The notes: generated by a model not told the origin, from the letters alone. Shown: positions 35,068-45,135, counted from the first letter of the stretch. The stretch: 64,000 nucleotides of DNA from Craspedostauros australis (GCA_026770025.1 JAMXDE010000066.1:1-64000), one strand, 5' to 3'. Translations and numbers: made by a program.

Positions 35068-36133
35068 ATGGCAAGAGATGGAGATGATGCTGATGATGAT
35101 GACGAATGGGAAGTGACGAAGAGCGATTGCAACTGTATCACATCGATCGGCGACATCAGAAAGGAAGATATCAAGGCAATTGCATAGGTAAACAATCACA
35201 TGAACAATCGCAGCACCAACAACAGTGCCATCAACAACGGTGCCATCAACAGTGGCACAAGACGCCATGCTTCCGTGATAAACCCCGGATTCAAGTGATC
35301 AGCAGCAGCGCCCACGCTGGATGTGCTGTCGACAACTGAGATTCAATACCTGCTGGACGAGTGCATTCATGAGATCGGACGCAGTAACTTCTTCGGGGCC
35401 TGTAAGCACCAGGTGTTCGGAGATACCCCTTCTATTACGCCACCACTGCACCCACCATTACCGCCAACGCCGGCTCATGCTGAAGCTCAAAGCGATGCAT
35501 CGCAGCCACAACTGCAAACGATGAGATGGAGGCACTGTATCATCGGATCCACAAGTCGGAGAAATCATCTGCTCCGGAATCAGCAACTTTCCTATGGCTC
35601 GTCACCCTTGCCGGCCACATTGGGGCTCATGTGGCAGCTGGCGTGCGCTTGTGCCTTGCGTGATACCATCCAACAACGGCGGCGGCAACACCCACAAGCC
35701 GACAGTTGCAGTACATTCATCCCGCCCCGTCAAGTTGCAGTGGAGTACGACGATCCATGCATGACACCAGCGGATACCACCATCCTTTTCCACACAACTC
35801 CATCCACATCATTGAAACCAACGAACGCGGAAAGCATTTGATTGGCGACGACGATCTCGGCGACAACAGCGGTGGCCAGACTATCGTCGTCATGCCGCAC
35901 TGCCCAATGATGCTGTATGGTACACCAACGTGCTGTTCACTCACCAGGATCATCTGCTGCTCAGTGGCATGATCATCAGCAATGTATTGGCCAAAGAGCA
36001 TGCCTTGCTGTCCAGCCAGTCAGGCTGTGCTGCGAATGATACGGTCGTGCATAGAACAGCACGCTGCGCGAGTCACCAAAGGCGAAATCCAAGATTTGCC
36101 GGGCGCACCATTGGATGTATCACTGATGGCTAG
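35068..36133 (+). pseudogene. SRR1-like domain protein, decayed copy
   Basis: The start (ATG 35068) gives an acidic run and DDDDEWEV, a common opening of SRR1-like proteins. The same frame later gives IQYLLDECIHEIGRSNFF (35334 on) and VAVEYDDPCMTPADTTIL, then the match moves to a second frame (IIETNERGKHLI...TIVVMPHCPMMLYG, about 35800-35920) and a third (NVLFTHQDHLLLSGMIISN, from about 35927). In SRR1 proteins the order is xYDPxxxxxE...NExGK...FMPHCPxxLYxNxLxxN, exactly this order. In-frame stops lie at 35185 and about 35296, and two frame changes follow. These could be decay, or undetected introns for the first two and sequencing errors for the others; decay is the simplest reading. SRR1 proteins act in clock or heme-related regulation in plants and animals. 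Convergent with the ankyrin-BTB gene. Confidence 0.6.
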
Positions 36134-36263
36134 CTTACAAAATATGGTGAAGTAGTTACTGCTCTGATTACAGCCTATTCATTTCCTCTTCTTCATGACA
36201 CGCTCACTTCTGTCTACTGTTGTTGTGATTCACTCCTCTTCTCCAGCGGCAGCGCCATCGGTC

Positions 36264-37859
36264 TCAGCCAGGTGCGACGGACCGCACAAGGTTCACCAAC
36301 GTTGCACGATCCATGTATGAATCCACTTGCGCAGGACCCTCACTTTCATCCACGACCTTGTACAAATCCATCATGGACATGGCACTGTACTTGTCATCAA
36401 CTTCATTGCTTGCCGCTCCCCCACTGCAGATGCCTTGGATCTCTCCCATCAGTTGGGGATGTAGAATCAGCTTGCTGAAATCTGGATGAGTGAAGAAGTT
36501 CTGTTTATTCGCAGCTGCCAGCCTCATTGCTGCATCTTTCAACACCACACAGTTGTGTTGATTGGCGAATATCAACGCATCTACCATGGTGTCCTCTGTG
36601 AGATGAGTGCGGGCCAACTCTGCTTCAAGAACAAGCTTGAGTCGCCAGAAGCCGAACTCGTTGGCCACAAGGATCAGCTGTTGTAGATCGTCCTGTCCAT
36701 CGGCGGTGGAAGTTGGCTGGTCAGCGCCATCATCATCGTCATGAGCGCCATCGCGGGTATCAGTATCGTTGTCCGGAGCGCTGTGATCGAAGGATATCTC
36801 ACCTGTGTAGATGCATTCGAGGACACGTTGGACATGTTTGGGTTGATGGTTGGGAAGAGAGATGATCCTGCGGGGTGGAGCAGTGGCAGAATCAGTGCCG
36901 TCATCAGTGCCGTCATCGACATGCTGATGTTGGATTCCCGAGTTGATCAATGTCTGAATGGACGGAACAGTGACCATGAGGACTCCGGAGTTTGCTTTGA
37001 TTGGCTGTTGTTCGTCGCCTTGTCCGCACAGGAAGGTGATGTCTGCCTTGGCCTCAGACCGAACAGCGCTGCGACGATCTTGGTCGATGCTGATGTTGGT
37101 TGTTGTGTGGATTTTAGGATTGTTGTGCTTGGTTGGTGTTGTGATGGTGTTTGTGTGTCTTTGCTTGCGCACCTGCATCTCTGTTTGCAGCTGTGTCTGC
37201 GGTTGCAAGTTGCGTTGACTGAGATGACCGAGACGCTTCATGATTGATCTCATCAACTTGAACTGATTGTTCGCGATGATTAATTCGACGGGTGTTTTGT
37301 TGGCGTTGTTTTGGATGTCGATATTGACCTTGGTTGATTCGATGAGGTACTCGACGCATTCAGACTTGCCGTTGACGCATGCTTTATGAAGGGGAGTGTT
37401 GCCAAAGTTGGTTTTGCAGTTGACATCGGCGTTGGTTGATTCGATGAGGTACTTCACACATTCAGACTTGTCGTAGATGCATGCTATATGAAGGGGAGTG
37501 TCGCCATAGTTGTTTTTTACCGTGTTGACATCACGTCCTTCGTTCTGCTCCTTCCATTCCCTCACCACTGACAGATCACCTGCCTTGGCAGCTCCAAGGA
37601 GTTGTTCGTCTGAGACATTCGGCATGTTGGTCGTTGGTTGTTGAGCTCTTCGCAGAAAACGCATTGCTGGATGATTGCTCAATGTGTTCACGGTACGAGT
37701 CGGTCTTATGATGAAGATACTGTCTGTGTTTTTCGATAGTATGAGACCCAACCTGCTGCAAGGAACAGGAAGGTCGATGTCTGTCGTTGTCTTGTTCGCA
37801 CGTTCTGTTTCTCTGTTCCATGATCGCACTCTGGGACACTCGGCAAATGTATCAACCAC
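36264..37859 (-). CDS. ankyrin-repeat and BTB/POZ domain protein
   Basis: A 531-codon frame. Residues 81-210 hold about three to four ankyrin repeats, two of them clear (GDTPLHIACIYDKSECVKYLIE and GNTPLHKACVNGKSECVEYLIE). Residues 211-265 are a Gln/Thr/Asn-rich linker. Residues 270-450 form a BTB/POZ fold: ADITFLCG opens it, IKANSGVLM replaces the usual HK.vLa segment, VLECIYTGEISFD is the typical central helix-strand, and LILVANEFGFWRLKLVLEAELARTHLTEDTMVDALIFANQHNCVVLKDAAMRLAAAN is the classic BTB-BACK-like end. An Asp-rich loop (359-392) is inserted in the domain. The likely start is Met79 (37625) or Met66 (37664), because the ankyrin part begins there and residues 1-65 look like leader translation. 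Such proteins often bind Cullin-3 and recruit substrates through the repeats; that role is inferred. It looks intact, the clearest host gene in the window. Confidence 0.8.
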   Translation of the reverse strand: MVDTFAECPRVRSWNRETERANKTTTDIDLPVPCSRLGLILSKNTDSIFIIRPTRTVNTLSNHPAMRFLRRAQQPTTNMPNVSDEQLLGAAKAGDLSVVREWKEQNEGRDVNTVKNNYGDTPLHIACIYDKSECVKYLIESTNADVNCKTNFGNTPLHKACVNGKSECVEYLIESTKVNIDIQNNANKTPVELIIANNQFKLMRSIMKRLGHLSQRNLQPQTQLQTEMQVRKQRHTNTITTPTKHNNPKIHTTTNISIDQDRRSAVRSEAKADITFLCGQGDEQQPIKANSGVLMVTVPSIQTLINSGIQHQHVDDGTDDGTDSATAPPRRIISLPNHQPKHVQRVLECIYTGEISFDHSAPDNDTDTRDGAHDDDDGADQPTSTADGQDDLQQLILVANEFGFWRLKLVLEAELARTHLTEDTMVDALIFANQHNCVVLKDAAMRLAAANKQNFFTHPDFSKLILHPQLMGEIQGICSGGAASNEVDDKYSAMSMMDLYKVVDESEGPAQVDSYMDRATLVNLVRSVAPG

Positions 37860-38354
37860 GTCAGTATTCGACTAATTCGACCTAATCGCTCTTCTCCTTC
37901 AATTCTTCGCTTCGTTCTCCTCTTCGAAGGCCATCGCTGTAAAAAGTACGTTGGCAAGGATATGTTAAATAATGGCTCTCACTTAAATATCAATGGCATT
38001 TCTTCAGGCATACACATGCCGTTTTGATATTTGTTGTTCAAGCTATCGAGTCCCGTGAAATATCTCTCCGGAACAAAAAATGGAGGGGTTTGAGTGGCTA
38101 TGTTTTGGCATGGCCGGCGACTCCAGCCAATCAAATGGCTTGGACTTTATCATTGGCACGAGCAAGCCATCCCATTGAAGGGTGAATTGAGGGGAGTTTG
38201 GGTCATTTCTCCCGAGCTTTGTTGCGCTTGGAGTTCTCATTTGAAACCGTGTGACGCAGATGATCTGTTCCGTGTCGGATCGATTCTCGTTGTGGACGCT
38301 GACAGAGGCGGCGGGACTGCGTGGTTGGTTTCGCACGAGGATTTGAACAACTTT
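37860..38354 (+). other. spacer with a short host-like frame cut by element F
   Basis: About 500 bases upstream of the ankyrin-BTB gene. A plus-strand frame from ATG 38100 runs to the insertion point of element F at 38354 (about 85 codons, ending VSHEDLNNF). On the far side of the element, after the target duplication, the frame would end within a few codons. I recognise no domain, and it may be chance. Confidence 0.25.
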
Positions 38355-38485
38355 TGTTGGCATACGTACGCAGGACAGACGTCCGCAGCCTCCGCCTCTG
38401 AAGAGTGACAACGGAGACAGTCTCCTCCCATAAATCCATCATTAGCACACACACACACACACATCCTCCCGTACAGATACTGACA
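38355..38485 (+). repeat. 5' LTR of element F (131 bp)
   Basis: TGTTGGCATACG...CAGATACTGACA. Very short for a copia LTR. Contains aaatccatcattag and the CA microsatellite. An open frame begins inside the LTR, but the gag start is further in. Confidence 0.95.
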
Positions 38486-38497
38486 GGTTATGGCTTG
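38486..38497 (+). other. primer-binding site of element F
   Basis: GGTTATGGCTTG directly after the LTR. Drosophila copia starts its site with GGTTATGGG, complementary to the anticodon loop of initiator tRNA-Met (CCCAUAACC); eight bases agree, so half-tRNA-Met priming is likely. Confidence 0.6.
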
Positions 38498-38629
38498 TTT
38501 CACGCTTTTGTGACTACATCCTCTCCGTCTCTTCGTGCTCTTCGTTTCAGGACGTTTCATTCCCTGGCTTCGAGCTGTATGCCCTCTCGTCACCCTCTCT
38601 TCGCTCCGCACTTCGTTCCTCTCTCTACC

Positions 38630-40348
38630 ATGGCTTCCGCTGAAGACAACGCTCCGCCCGCTGCGACGGTGTCCACCGCTCAAACCATCTCTCTCCGCCT
38701 CGGGTGGAAGTGGTTCCCGGATGACATGGCCGATCTTCAGGTGCGCTCGGATGAGGAACTCTACGACCTCCTCTGCGCGCCTGATGATGGCTTCCACGAG
38801 TGCCTCTGCGCATGGTCCGCCAAGAGTCCGCTTCATGTGCGACACTTGTGGCGGCTCCGCGCGTGGTACCTGAAGACTGGCGAAGACGACGAGCATTGGG
38901 CGACCAGCCTCTCGGCGCGCGAGTTCCGTCCATTCATGCGCCTCGAGAATCCGATCCCTTCCGCCTTCCGCTCCGTGCCCTCGTCGGTGGCCTCCGTCGC
39001 TTCGCGCCGTGATGAACGCAGCCCTGGTGCGGACGACGCGGTCGTTGACATTTCCAAGGTTCGCGATCCTGCTGATGAGCCGCCGCCTGACGATGCTCGT
39101 GGGTCTGGCAATGGTGGTGCTCCTGGCGTTGGTGCTCCTTCTACTGCACCTGCCGTGGACTCTCGCACTCTACCACCTGCCGATTTCACGACTCCTCGTC
39201 TCCCGGCGGAGGACTTCGACTACGTCACTGACTCTGGAGTCGACTACTCTGTGGCCAACGCCAGCCCTGCGTTCCGGCGGCACCGTACCTACGAGGTCCC
39301 GCCCGCTCTTGAGCGTCTGGACTACGGTGTTCGTCAGGCCTGGGACAAGTGGCGCCTGCCCCTCAAGGATGACTCGCCCACCGCGATCTTCAACTGGTAT
39401 GGCCAGTTCCAGGCTGCTGCTGCACGTGCGGACTTGCACTCTTGCCCGCTGAGTTCGTTCCAGCCATCCTCTTCTGTCATTCCTCGCAATGCCCACGGTC
39501 ACCGTGTCTTTGCCATGAATGACCAGCTGGTGGTGAAGCTGCAGGCCGACGGCGTCATCAACATGGAGCATGCCGCGCTACGCCTGAAGTACACCAGCAG
39601 CATCGGCATCATGCCGCACCGGCTTTCCGCGTACGTCTTCATCCATACACTGCTCTCCGGCGCGTATGATGCCGTCCAATCGCAGGTCCACAAGGCTCCA
39701 GCTTTTCAAGGATCCGTTGCGACGTACGCTGAACAGCTGCTCAGCTTCCAGCTTGTGGAGGGCCTCGTGTTTCGCCGACACATCTCCCAGCTGGAGCTCA
39801 CGCGCCACTTCCTTGAGGAACTTCGTGGCCATGGGTACGAACTGGGGCACTTCCATACTGCCGTCCGTGGCGTTGCCGTGCCCAAGGACCTTCCCATCAA
39901 TCTACGCGTGGAGCAACTTGGGCAGGAAATTGCGGATCTCCCCCAGCAGCCTGCTCGAGGTGTCGCGCATCGTGTCAACACGCGCAGTCAAGGACGCGGT
40001 GGCGGTGGTGGCCGAGGCCAACGTCCCGAGAGGCGCCAGCACGCCTTTTCCAAGCCGGTGCCTGGTGCCTTCTGTGAGGCCTGCTGCAACATGGGTCACA
40101 CCAAGGACACGTGCAAGACTTTTGGGCGCCATGCGCACATGAACGCATATGCTGCGTCACATTCGGAATATGCTGACGCCATGCGTGACAAGTTCCGCGG
40201 GCACTTCACCAAGCAGACCTTCACGGCCAACGCTCGGGCCATCCAGCGCTACAGCGGGGATGAACATGAGTCCATTGCCAACCTCGTGGTGTCCGATGAA
40301 GTGCTCGAATCCGTTGACCAGGATTTTTGGTCTGCCGGCCAGGAGTAA
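38630..40348 (+). CDS. gag of copia element F (fossil)
   Basis: About 572 codons from ATG 38630 (MASAEDNAPPAATVS), chosen because it follows ctacc and the preceding frame is leader and LTR. A Pro/Asp-rich N-terminal third, a helix-rich capsid-like middle (residues about 220-440, with LRLKYTSSIGIMPHRLSAYVFIH), an Arg/Gly-rich basic stretch (RSQGRGGGGGRGQRPERRQ) and one CCHC zinc knuckle (CEACCNMGHTKDTC) near residue 480. Gag overlaps pol by 22 bases in a different frame, as in Ty1-type elements that make pol by frameshifting. Confidence 0.85.
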   Translation: MASAEDNAPPAATVSTAQTISLRLGWKWFPDDMADLQVRSDEELYDLLCAPDDGFHECLCAWSAKSPLHVRHLWRLRAWYLKTGEDDEHWATSLSAREFRPFMRLENPIPSAFRSVPSSVASVASRRDERSPGADDAVVDISKVRDPADEPPPDDARGSGNGGAPGVGAPSTAPAVDSRTLPPADFTTPRLPAEDFDYVTDSGVDYSVANASPAFRRHRTYEVPPALERLDYGVRQAWDKWRLPLKDDSPTAIFNWYGQFQAAAARADLHSCPLSSFQPSSSVIPRNAHGHRVFAMNDQLVVKLQADGVINMEHAALRLKYTSSIGIMPHRLSAYVFIHTLLSGAYDAVQSQVHKAPAFQGSVATYAEQLLSFQLVEGLVFRRHISQLELTRHFLEELRGHGYELGHFHTAVRGVAVPKDLPINLRVEQLGQEIADLPQQPARGVAHRVNTRSQGRGGGGGRGQRPERRQHAFSKPVPGAFCEACCNMGHTKDTCKTFGRHAHMNAYAASHSEYADAMRDKFRGHFTKQTFTANARAIQRYSGDEHESIANLVVSDEVLESVDQDFWSAGQE

Positions 40349-43300
40349 GCGAACTCTCTGGTGAACGGCCATCTTTCAACAATCGCAACAGCGGGAAACC
40401 AGCAGGTCATCACGTTGATGAGGTTTCCGTGCTCGCTCTTCCTGCTCCCTCCGCCATCCAGCCACATAATCTTATGGGATATGCTGTGGTCAGGGCCTGC
40501 CGCGTTCACGCCGCTCGTACTGATGGCCCCAGCATTCGGGCCTGGAATCCTTATGGCGGTGTGGGTCAATGCGACATTGGTGCCAATGTGAGCGCGACTC
40601 CGTACAAGGAGGTCCTGAGGGATTACCAGCCTTTCTCCTCACCTCTCATGCTGGCGGCAGCTGATGCTCTCGCTGAGTCCATGGTATGCCCGGGTGAAGG
40701 CTTCCTGGACGTTCCCACGTGCGAGGGGTCGGCTATCTCCGTCCGGACTGCACTCTGCCCCAACCTGGCTGAGACGCTCATCTCGCCGCAGTCCATCGTG
40801 CGACAGAGTGACAACGCCTTCCAGCGCTTCACATTTACAACCACCCTACAAGGCGCCACACTCACGTTCCATGGTGCAAGCGGTGAGTGCTCTGCCTCTA
40901 TGACCCAGTCCAATGGATTGTACTTCTTCAACGGCGACTCCACGCGGTCACCCATGGCGTTCGCCATTCAGACTTCGTCACTGGCCTTACAGGCGGAGCT
41001 ATGGCACTTGCGCCTGGGACACCCTGGCATGTCGCAGTTGGAGAAGTTGCCTGCGCATGTCACTGGCGTCCCTGGCAAGCTACGGTCCAACGCACACCCG
41101 TTGCGACACTGCACGACGTGCAGCCAGGCTCACCGCCAGAAGGCCGCTCGCGGACCCAACGTGGACGCTGTCGAACCGCATCCAGGCGCTCGGTTCCATG
41201 CAGACTTCGGTTTCATGCGTGCCACCAACAAGGCATACGGTGCTGCAAAGCCGCGCGGTCGCGATGCCAATCGCCGTGTTGTCCTGTCCCTTGAAGGATT
41301 CACGTCGTACCTCCTCATCACGGATGCGTACACGCGATACACGTGGGTGTTTCCGACGAAGGACAGGTCGCCTCCGGTTGAGATATTCTCCAAACTTCTG
41401 GGTGATTTTGGCCGACGTTCGGGTCATCGCGCGGTGCGTGTCGATACAGGCGGGGAGCTTGCTCGATCTGGAGCTTTCCAAGTGGCCGTCCGCGATGCTG
41501 GGTACAATCTCGAGCCCACTGGCGCTGGTTGCTCCTGGATGAATGGGAAAGTGGAGCGTCTGAACCGCACTTTCGGCGTCATGACGAGGGCACTGCTGTA
41601 TTCCGCGGGTCTCAAGCCGCAGTTCTGGGCCCTTGCGCTCGTGCATTCGGTATACCTGAAGAACCGGTTGTGGCATGCCTCCATCTCCAAGACTCCCTAC
41701 GAGCTCCAACATGGGGTCAAGCCAGATCTCGGGCACCTACGTGTTTTTGGGTCTCGTGTCACTGTCCGGAAGCCAGGGCATCCGCCTGCCAAGCTTGACG
41801 TTCACACGTACAATGGCATCTTCGTGGGACACACGGCGACACCGACTCTCCACCAATACTACGACCTTGATTCTGGCCGCATCAAAACAGCCGGCAACAT
41901 CGTCTTCGACGAGGTCCACTTCACATCCAGCAATCGGCCTCCAGGACCGCAACTTCTGTTCGAGCTGGGATTCCGTGACCCCCGAGGTGATGCAGCATTG
42001 GTCCCTACGAAGGACGGCGCGCTCAAGGGTGACAATGCGGATGCAGGGCGTACACCCGTTGAGACATGCGTTGCGTGTGGTGATTCGGAATTGCACGCAG
42101 CCGCTGCCGCATGCTCATCCACACCTCGTCGTTTCGCACGGTCGCTGGAAATGACAAGTGAACCTTTCGGTTTTCCGTTCGCGCAGGACATTGAGGTGAA
42201 TGGGTCTGATCCATGCGCTGGGTTGGTGCTGGTGACCGACGATGCTTGCGGGCGACTGCAGCTGCAGACTTGCAAGCCTGGCACTCCAGCGGCTCGCATT
42301 CCCAGGTGGCGGTCGCGGCTACGGTCTGCACATCTGCTTACCCTCGATGGCGACGACGTGTTGCGTGGTGATGATGTCGTCCGCATCGTTTCGAACGCAA
42401 GACAGCGCCAGACGAGTCCAATCATCGCTATCTTCGCTTTCGATGAGGCACGCAATGCACTCTCCCAACAAGGTGTTCCACAACTCTACTTCGACCAGCT
42501 ACGACATGTTAAGGACGTCATCCGGCAGATATCGCCACGCGCTCGCGCCGTTGCTGCTGCACCCAAACTCACGCGGCGCAAGTTGCTGTTGGGCGATGAC
42601 TGGGATGAGTGGCAAGCTGCAGAATTCAAGCAGATGGAGCAATACCACCATCAAGGGATGTTCGGCGATCCAGTGGAGCCTCCATCTGGCGCGGCTGTGT
42701 TCAACTGGGTCTGGGTATATGTCGTGAAAGCCCACGAGAACAATCGCAAGAAGGCCCGCGCGGTGTGTGACGGTTCCACCCGAGGCGGCAACGTCCGTGT
42801 ATTTGGTCACACGTATGCTGCCACTCCCGACCTCACCGAGTTCCGCATTCTTGTGGCCATCGCGGCTGTCCAGCGCCTGCTCATCTTTGGGGCTGATGTT
42901 GCCAATGCATTTGCTGAAGCTCCAGCAAGCGCCCAACGATATTACATGAAGGTGGACGATCAGTTCCGTTCGTGGTGGGAGCACAAACATGATGCTACAA
43001 TTCCGCGTGGCCATGTTGTGCCTGTCCTCAAGAACCTACAGGGTCACCCTGAGGCGCCTCGGCAGTGGAGTATTCATGTCAATGGAATCATGCGCCGCAT
43101 GGGCCTGACATCCACCACCCACGCTCCATGTCTCTACACTGGGGTCGTTCAGAGCGAGCGCGTCTACATCTTGCGACAAGTCGACGATTTCGCCGTGGCA
43201 ACCGCTCGACAGAGCACCTACATCGCGTTCTGCGATTTACTCGACAAGCAGCTCAACCAACCGATCACTCGACATGGGCTCTTCTCACACTACAATGGAC

Positions 43301-44388
43301 TTGATCTCACGCAAGGAAGGTCGCATGTGACGGTACACTGTACTACGTATCTGAACAAAGTGCTGCAAAAGCATGGTTGGAAAGACCTGCGGTCGTCACA
43401 ACGACTTCCCATGCGTGCTGACAATGGGTACATCAAGCAACTGGACAATGCTGAGGTCCCGGCTACTGACGGTGAGCGACGACAGCTACAGTCGGCATTT
43501 TTCAATTATCGACAGGCCATCGGCGAGCTGATTTGGGCCATGGTGTCTTGCCGTCCCGACATTTCGTTCCCGGTGGTGAAGCTCAGCCAGTTCTCTATCA
43601 ATCCGGCCAAGCTCCATTATGAGGCAGTCAAGTACCTCTTCCGCTACATCGCTGCCACGCGGGAGCTTGGGATCACCTACTGGCGACCGTCACCACTGCC
43701 TGATCTTCCTGATATCCTGGTGCCCGTCCCTCTTTCACCACCGGAGGACGTTTCGCATAACGTGGATGGTCATACAACGGTCCGGTTCTCCACGGTCTAT
43801 GGCTACGTGGATGCTGACTGGGGATCCGATATTCGACATCGGCGCTCTGTCACTGGCATCGTGTTCATGTTCGGCGGCGCTGCCGTCGCATGGAAGACCA
43901 GAGTCCAGCCAACTGTGTCCCTCAGCAGCTCCGAAGCCGAATTCGTTGCTGCCAGCGATGCTGGCCGCATGGCTCTGTGGCTTCGCTCCATCCTCGATGA
44001 GATCGGGGTGCCTCAGCAGCACGCAACTCTCATCTTCGAGGACAACCGAGGAGCACGCATGATGGCCAATGCAAGTCAGCCTACACGGAATTCGAGACAT
44101 ATTGATATCCGGACCTTCGCAGTCAGTGACTGGGTGGATCGGGATCTTATTCTTATCGAGGACGTCGCGTCCGATCTCAACGCTGCAGATGCGTGTACCA
44201 AGCAAACGCCTTCGGTTCTCTTCTTCCGCCATACTGACTTGATCATGGGTCGCTTCCGCCCGTCTTACGCTCAAGACCATGATGGGCGTCGCTCTGTCAG
44301 AGCAATTTTTCCCGCTGGAGATCTTCCAGCGTGGGGGGGGGTGTTGGCATACGTACGCAGGACAGACGTCCGCAGCCTCCGCCTCTGA
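40327..44388 (+). CDS. pol of copia element F (fossil, appears open throughout)
   Basis: About 1,353 codons; it runs into the 3' LTR. Protease motif DIGANVSAT near residue 80; integrase finger LWHLRLGHPG...CTTC near 235-275; integrase core with SYLLITDAYTRYTWVFP, VDTGGELARSGAF and GCSWMNGKVERLNRTFG; reverse transcriptase with FNWVWVYVVKAHENNRKKARAVCDGS and the active-site box LRQVDDFAVA; RNase H with YVDADWGSDIRHRRSVTG and VSLSSSEAEFVAASDAGR. The QVDDF box and lineage-specific spacing differ from the YVDDC of A and D and the YVDDL of C, marking a separate lineage. Confidence 0.88.
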   Translation: MVCRPGVSELSGERPSFNNRNSGKPAGHHVDEVSVLALPAPSAIQPHNLMGYAVVRACRVHAARTDGPSIRAWNPYGGVGQCDIGANVSATPYKEVLRDYQPFSSPLMLAAADALAESMVCPGEGFLDVPTCEGSAISVRTALCPNLAETLISPQSIVRQSDNAFQRFTFTTTLQGATLTFHGASGECSASMTQSNGLYFFNGDSTRSPMAFAIQTSSLALQAELWHLRLGHPGMSQLEKLPAHVTGVPGKLRSNAHPLRHCTTCSQAHRQKAARGPNVDAVEPHPGARFHADFGFMRATNKAYGAAKPRGRDANRRVVLSLEGFTSYLLITDAYTRYTWVFPTKDRSPPVEIFSKLLGDFGRRSGHRAVRVDTGGELARSGAFQVAVRDAGYNLEPTGAGCSWMNGKVERLNRTFGVMTRALLYSAGLKPQFWALALVHSVYLKNRLWHASISKTPYELQHGVKPDLGHLRVFGSRVTVRKPGHPPAKLDVHTYNGIFVGHTATPTLHQYYDLDSGRIKTAGNIVFDEVHFTSSNRPPGPQLLFELGFRDPRGDAALVPTKDGALKGDNADAGRTPVETCVACGDSELHAAAAACSSTPRRFARSLEMTSEPFGFPFAQDIEVNGSDPCAGLVLVTDDACGRLQLQTCKPGTPAARIPRWRSRLRSAHLLTLDGDDVLRGDDVVRIVSNARQRQTSPIIAIFAFDEARNALSQQGVPQLYFDQLRHVKDVIRQISPRARAVAAAPKLTRRKLLLGDDWDEWQAAEFKQMEQYHHQGMFGDPVEPPSGAAVFNWVWVYVVKAHENNRKKARAVCDGSTRGGNVRVFGHTYAATPDLTEFRILVAIAAVQRLLIFGADVANAFAEAPASAQRYYMKVDDQFRSWWEHKHDATIPRGHVVPVLKNLQGHPEAPRQWSIHVNGIMRRMGLTSTTHAPCLYTGVVQSERVYILRQVDDFAVATARQSTYIAFCDLLDKQLNQPITRHGLFSHYNGLDLTQGRSHVTVHCTTYLNKVLQKHGWKDLRSSQRLPMRADNGYIKQLDNAEVPATDGERRQLQSAFFNYRQAIGELIWAMVSCRPDISFPVVKLSQFSINPAKLHYEAVKYLFRYIAATRELGITYWRPSPLPDLPDILVPVPLSPPEDVSHNVDGHTTVRFSTVYGYVDADWGSDIRHRRSVTGIVFMFGGAAVAWKTRVQPTVSLSSSEAEFVAASDAGRMALWLRSILDEIGVPQQHATLIFEDNRGARMMANASQPTRNSRHIDIRTFAVSDWVDRDLILIEDVASDLNAADACTKQTPSVLFFRHTDLIMGRFRPSYAQDHDGRRSVRAIFPAGDLPAWGGVLAYVRRTDVRSLRL

Positions 44389-44472
44389 AGAGTGACAACG
44401 GAGACAGTCTCCTCCCATAAATCCATCATTAGCACACACACACACACACATCCTCCCGTACAGATACTGACA
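44342..44472 (+). repeat. 3' LTR of element F (131 bp)
   Basis: Identical to 38355-38485. Preceded by the G9 tract at 44333-44341 and followed by the ACTTT duplication. Confidence 0.95.
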
Positions 44473-45135
44473 ACTTTGACACTTTCTCAGAAATCACGTA
44501 TTGAGCAAATAAACTGCAATTTTTACGTGCAGTATCTCCATTTGAGTATCTCGAGGCGACAAACTCCATTGTCGTAACAGAACGACGATTCCCGACCGAT
44601 ACGTTCATGATATCGTTGCGATGGGACTATCGTATGCTCCGTATTGTTGTCGCTCATCGCAAGTACTACCACCATAGTATCAAATCATACAAAAAATTGA
44701 CAAAATTGTTTCCACAAAATCCCAACAAAAACAAGGACAGAAGTGTCCCTTTGATGTGAACGGCGACACAGCGCCATCGCCACCAACCATGCCAACATCA
44801 ACACCAGGATTGGCATCAACACAGAAAATGGTATCGACGCTGTCATTGAGTCCAACTATGCAGAGGCTTGCATTAACAAAAAGGCCCAACCCATGCTCTG
44901 TATAGTGCTTGGAACAACTACCTACTGAACACATTCAGCCACACTTCCGACGATACACATCCAAAGACGCACATCCAACAACGCAGACTCCATCTGCTTT
45001 GTTCGAGGTGATGGCAACATCAAGATAGCCAGTTCTGTGCATCGCCCATGTGTATCACAGCCAGCCAACAACTGCCAACTTGCAATGATCATGGCGTTAT
45101 TCCAAACATAAGCATTGTTGTGTTCGGCATGTGCC
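44473..45135. other. spacer, no gene recognised
   Basis: No convincing frame. It begins with the right flank of F. A Cys/Val-rich 84-codon minus frame (44680-44934) has no recognised domain and is probably chance. Confidence 0.45.

Larger units (their letters stand above)
38355..44472 (+). mobile_element. Ty1/copia element F, looks whole, ACTTT target duplication
   Basis: LTRs at 38355-38485 and 44342-44472 (131 bp) are identical base for base, including a (CA)9 run. ACTTT flanks both (38350-38354 and 44473-44477). Inside: copia-like primer site, gag, pol, and a run of nine G just before the 3' LTR serving as polypurine tract. Coding parts are richer in G+C than the neighbours. It appears whole and is the youngest insertion here by LTR identity. 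A third lineage of copia, unlike A/D and B/C/G. Confidence 0.95.

Noticed and set aside
34432-35268. A 278-codon minus frame in the host island
   Set aside because: It runs antisense to the SRR1-like start and promoter, overlaps the 154-aa candidate in another frame, and has Ser/Thr-rich random composition.
38440-38463. CA microsatellite as an independent repeat
   Set aside because: It is part of the 131-bp LTR of element F and occurs identically in the other LTR.
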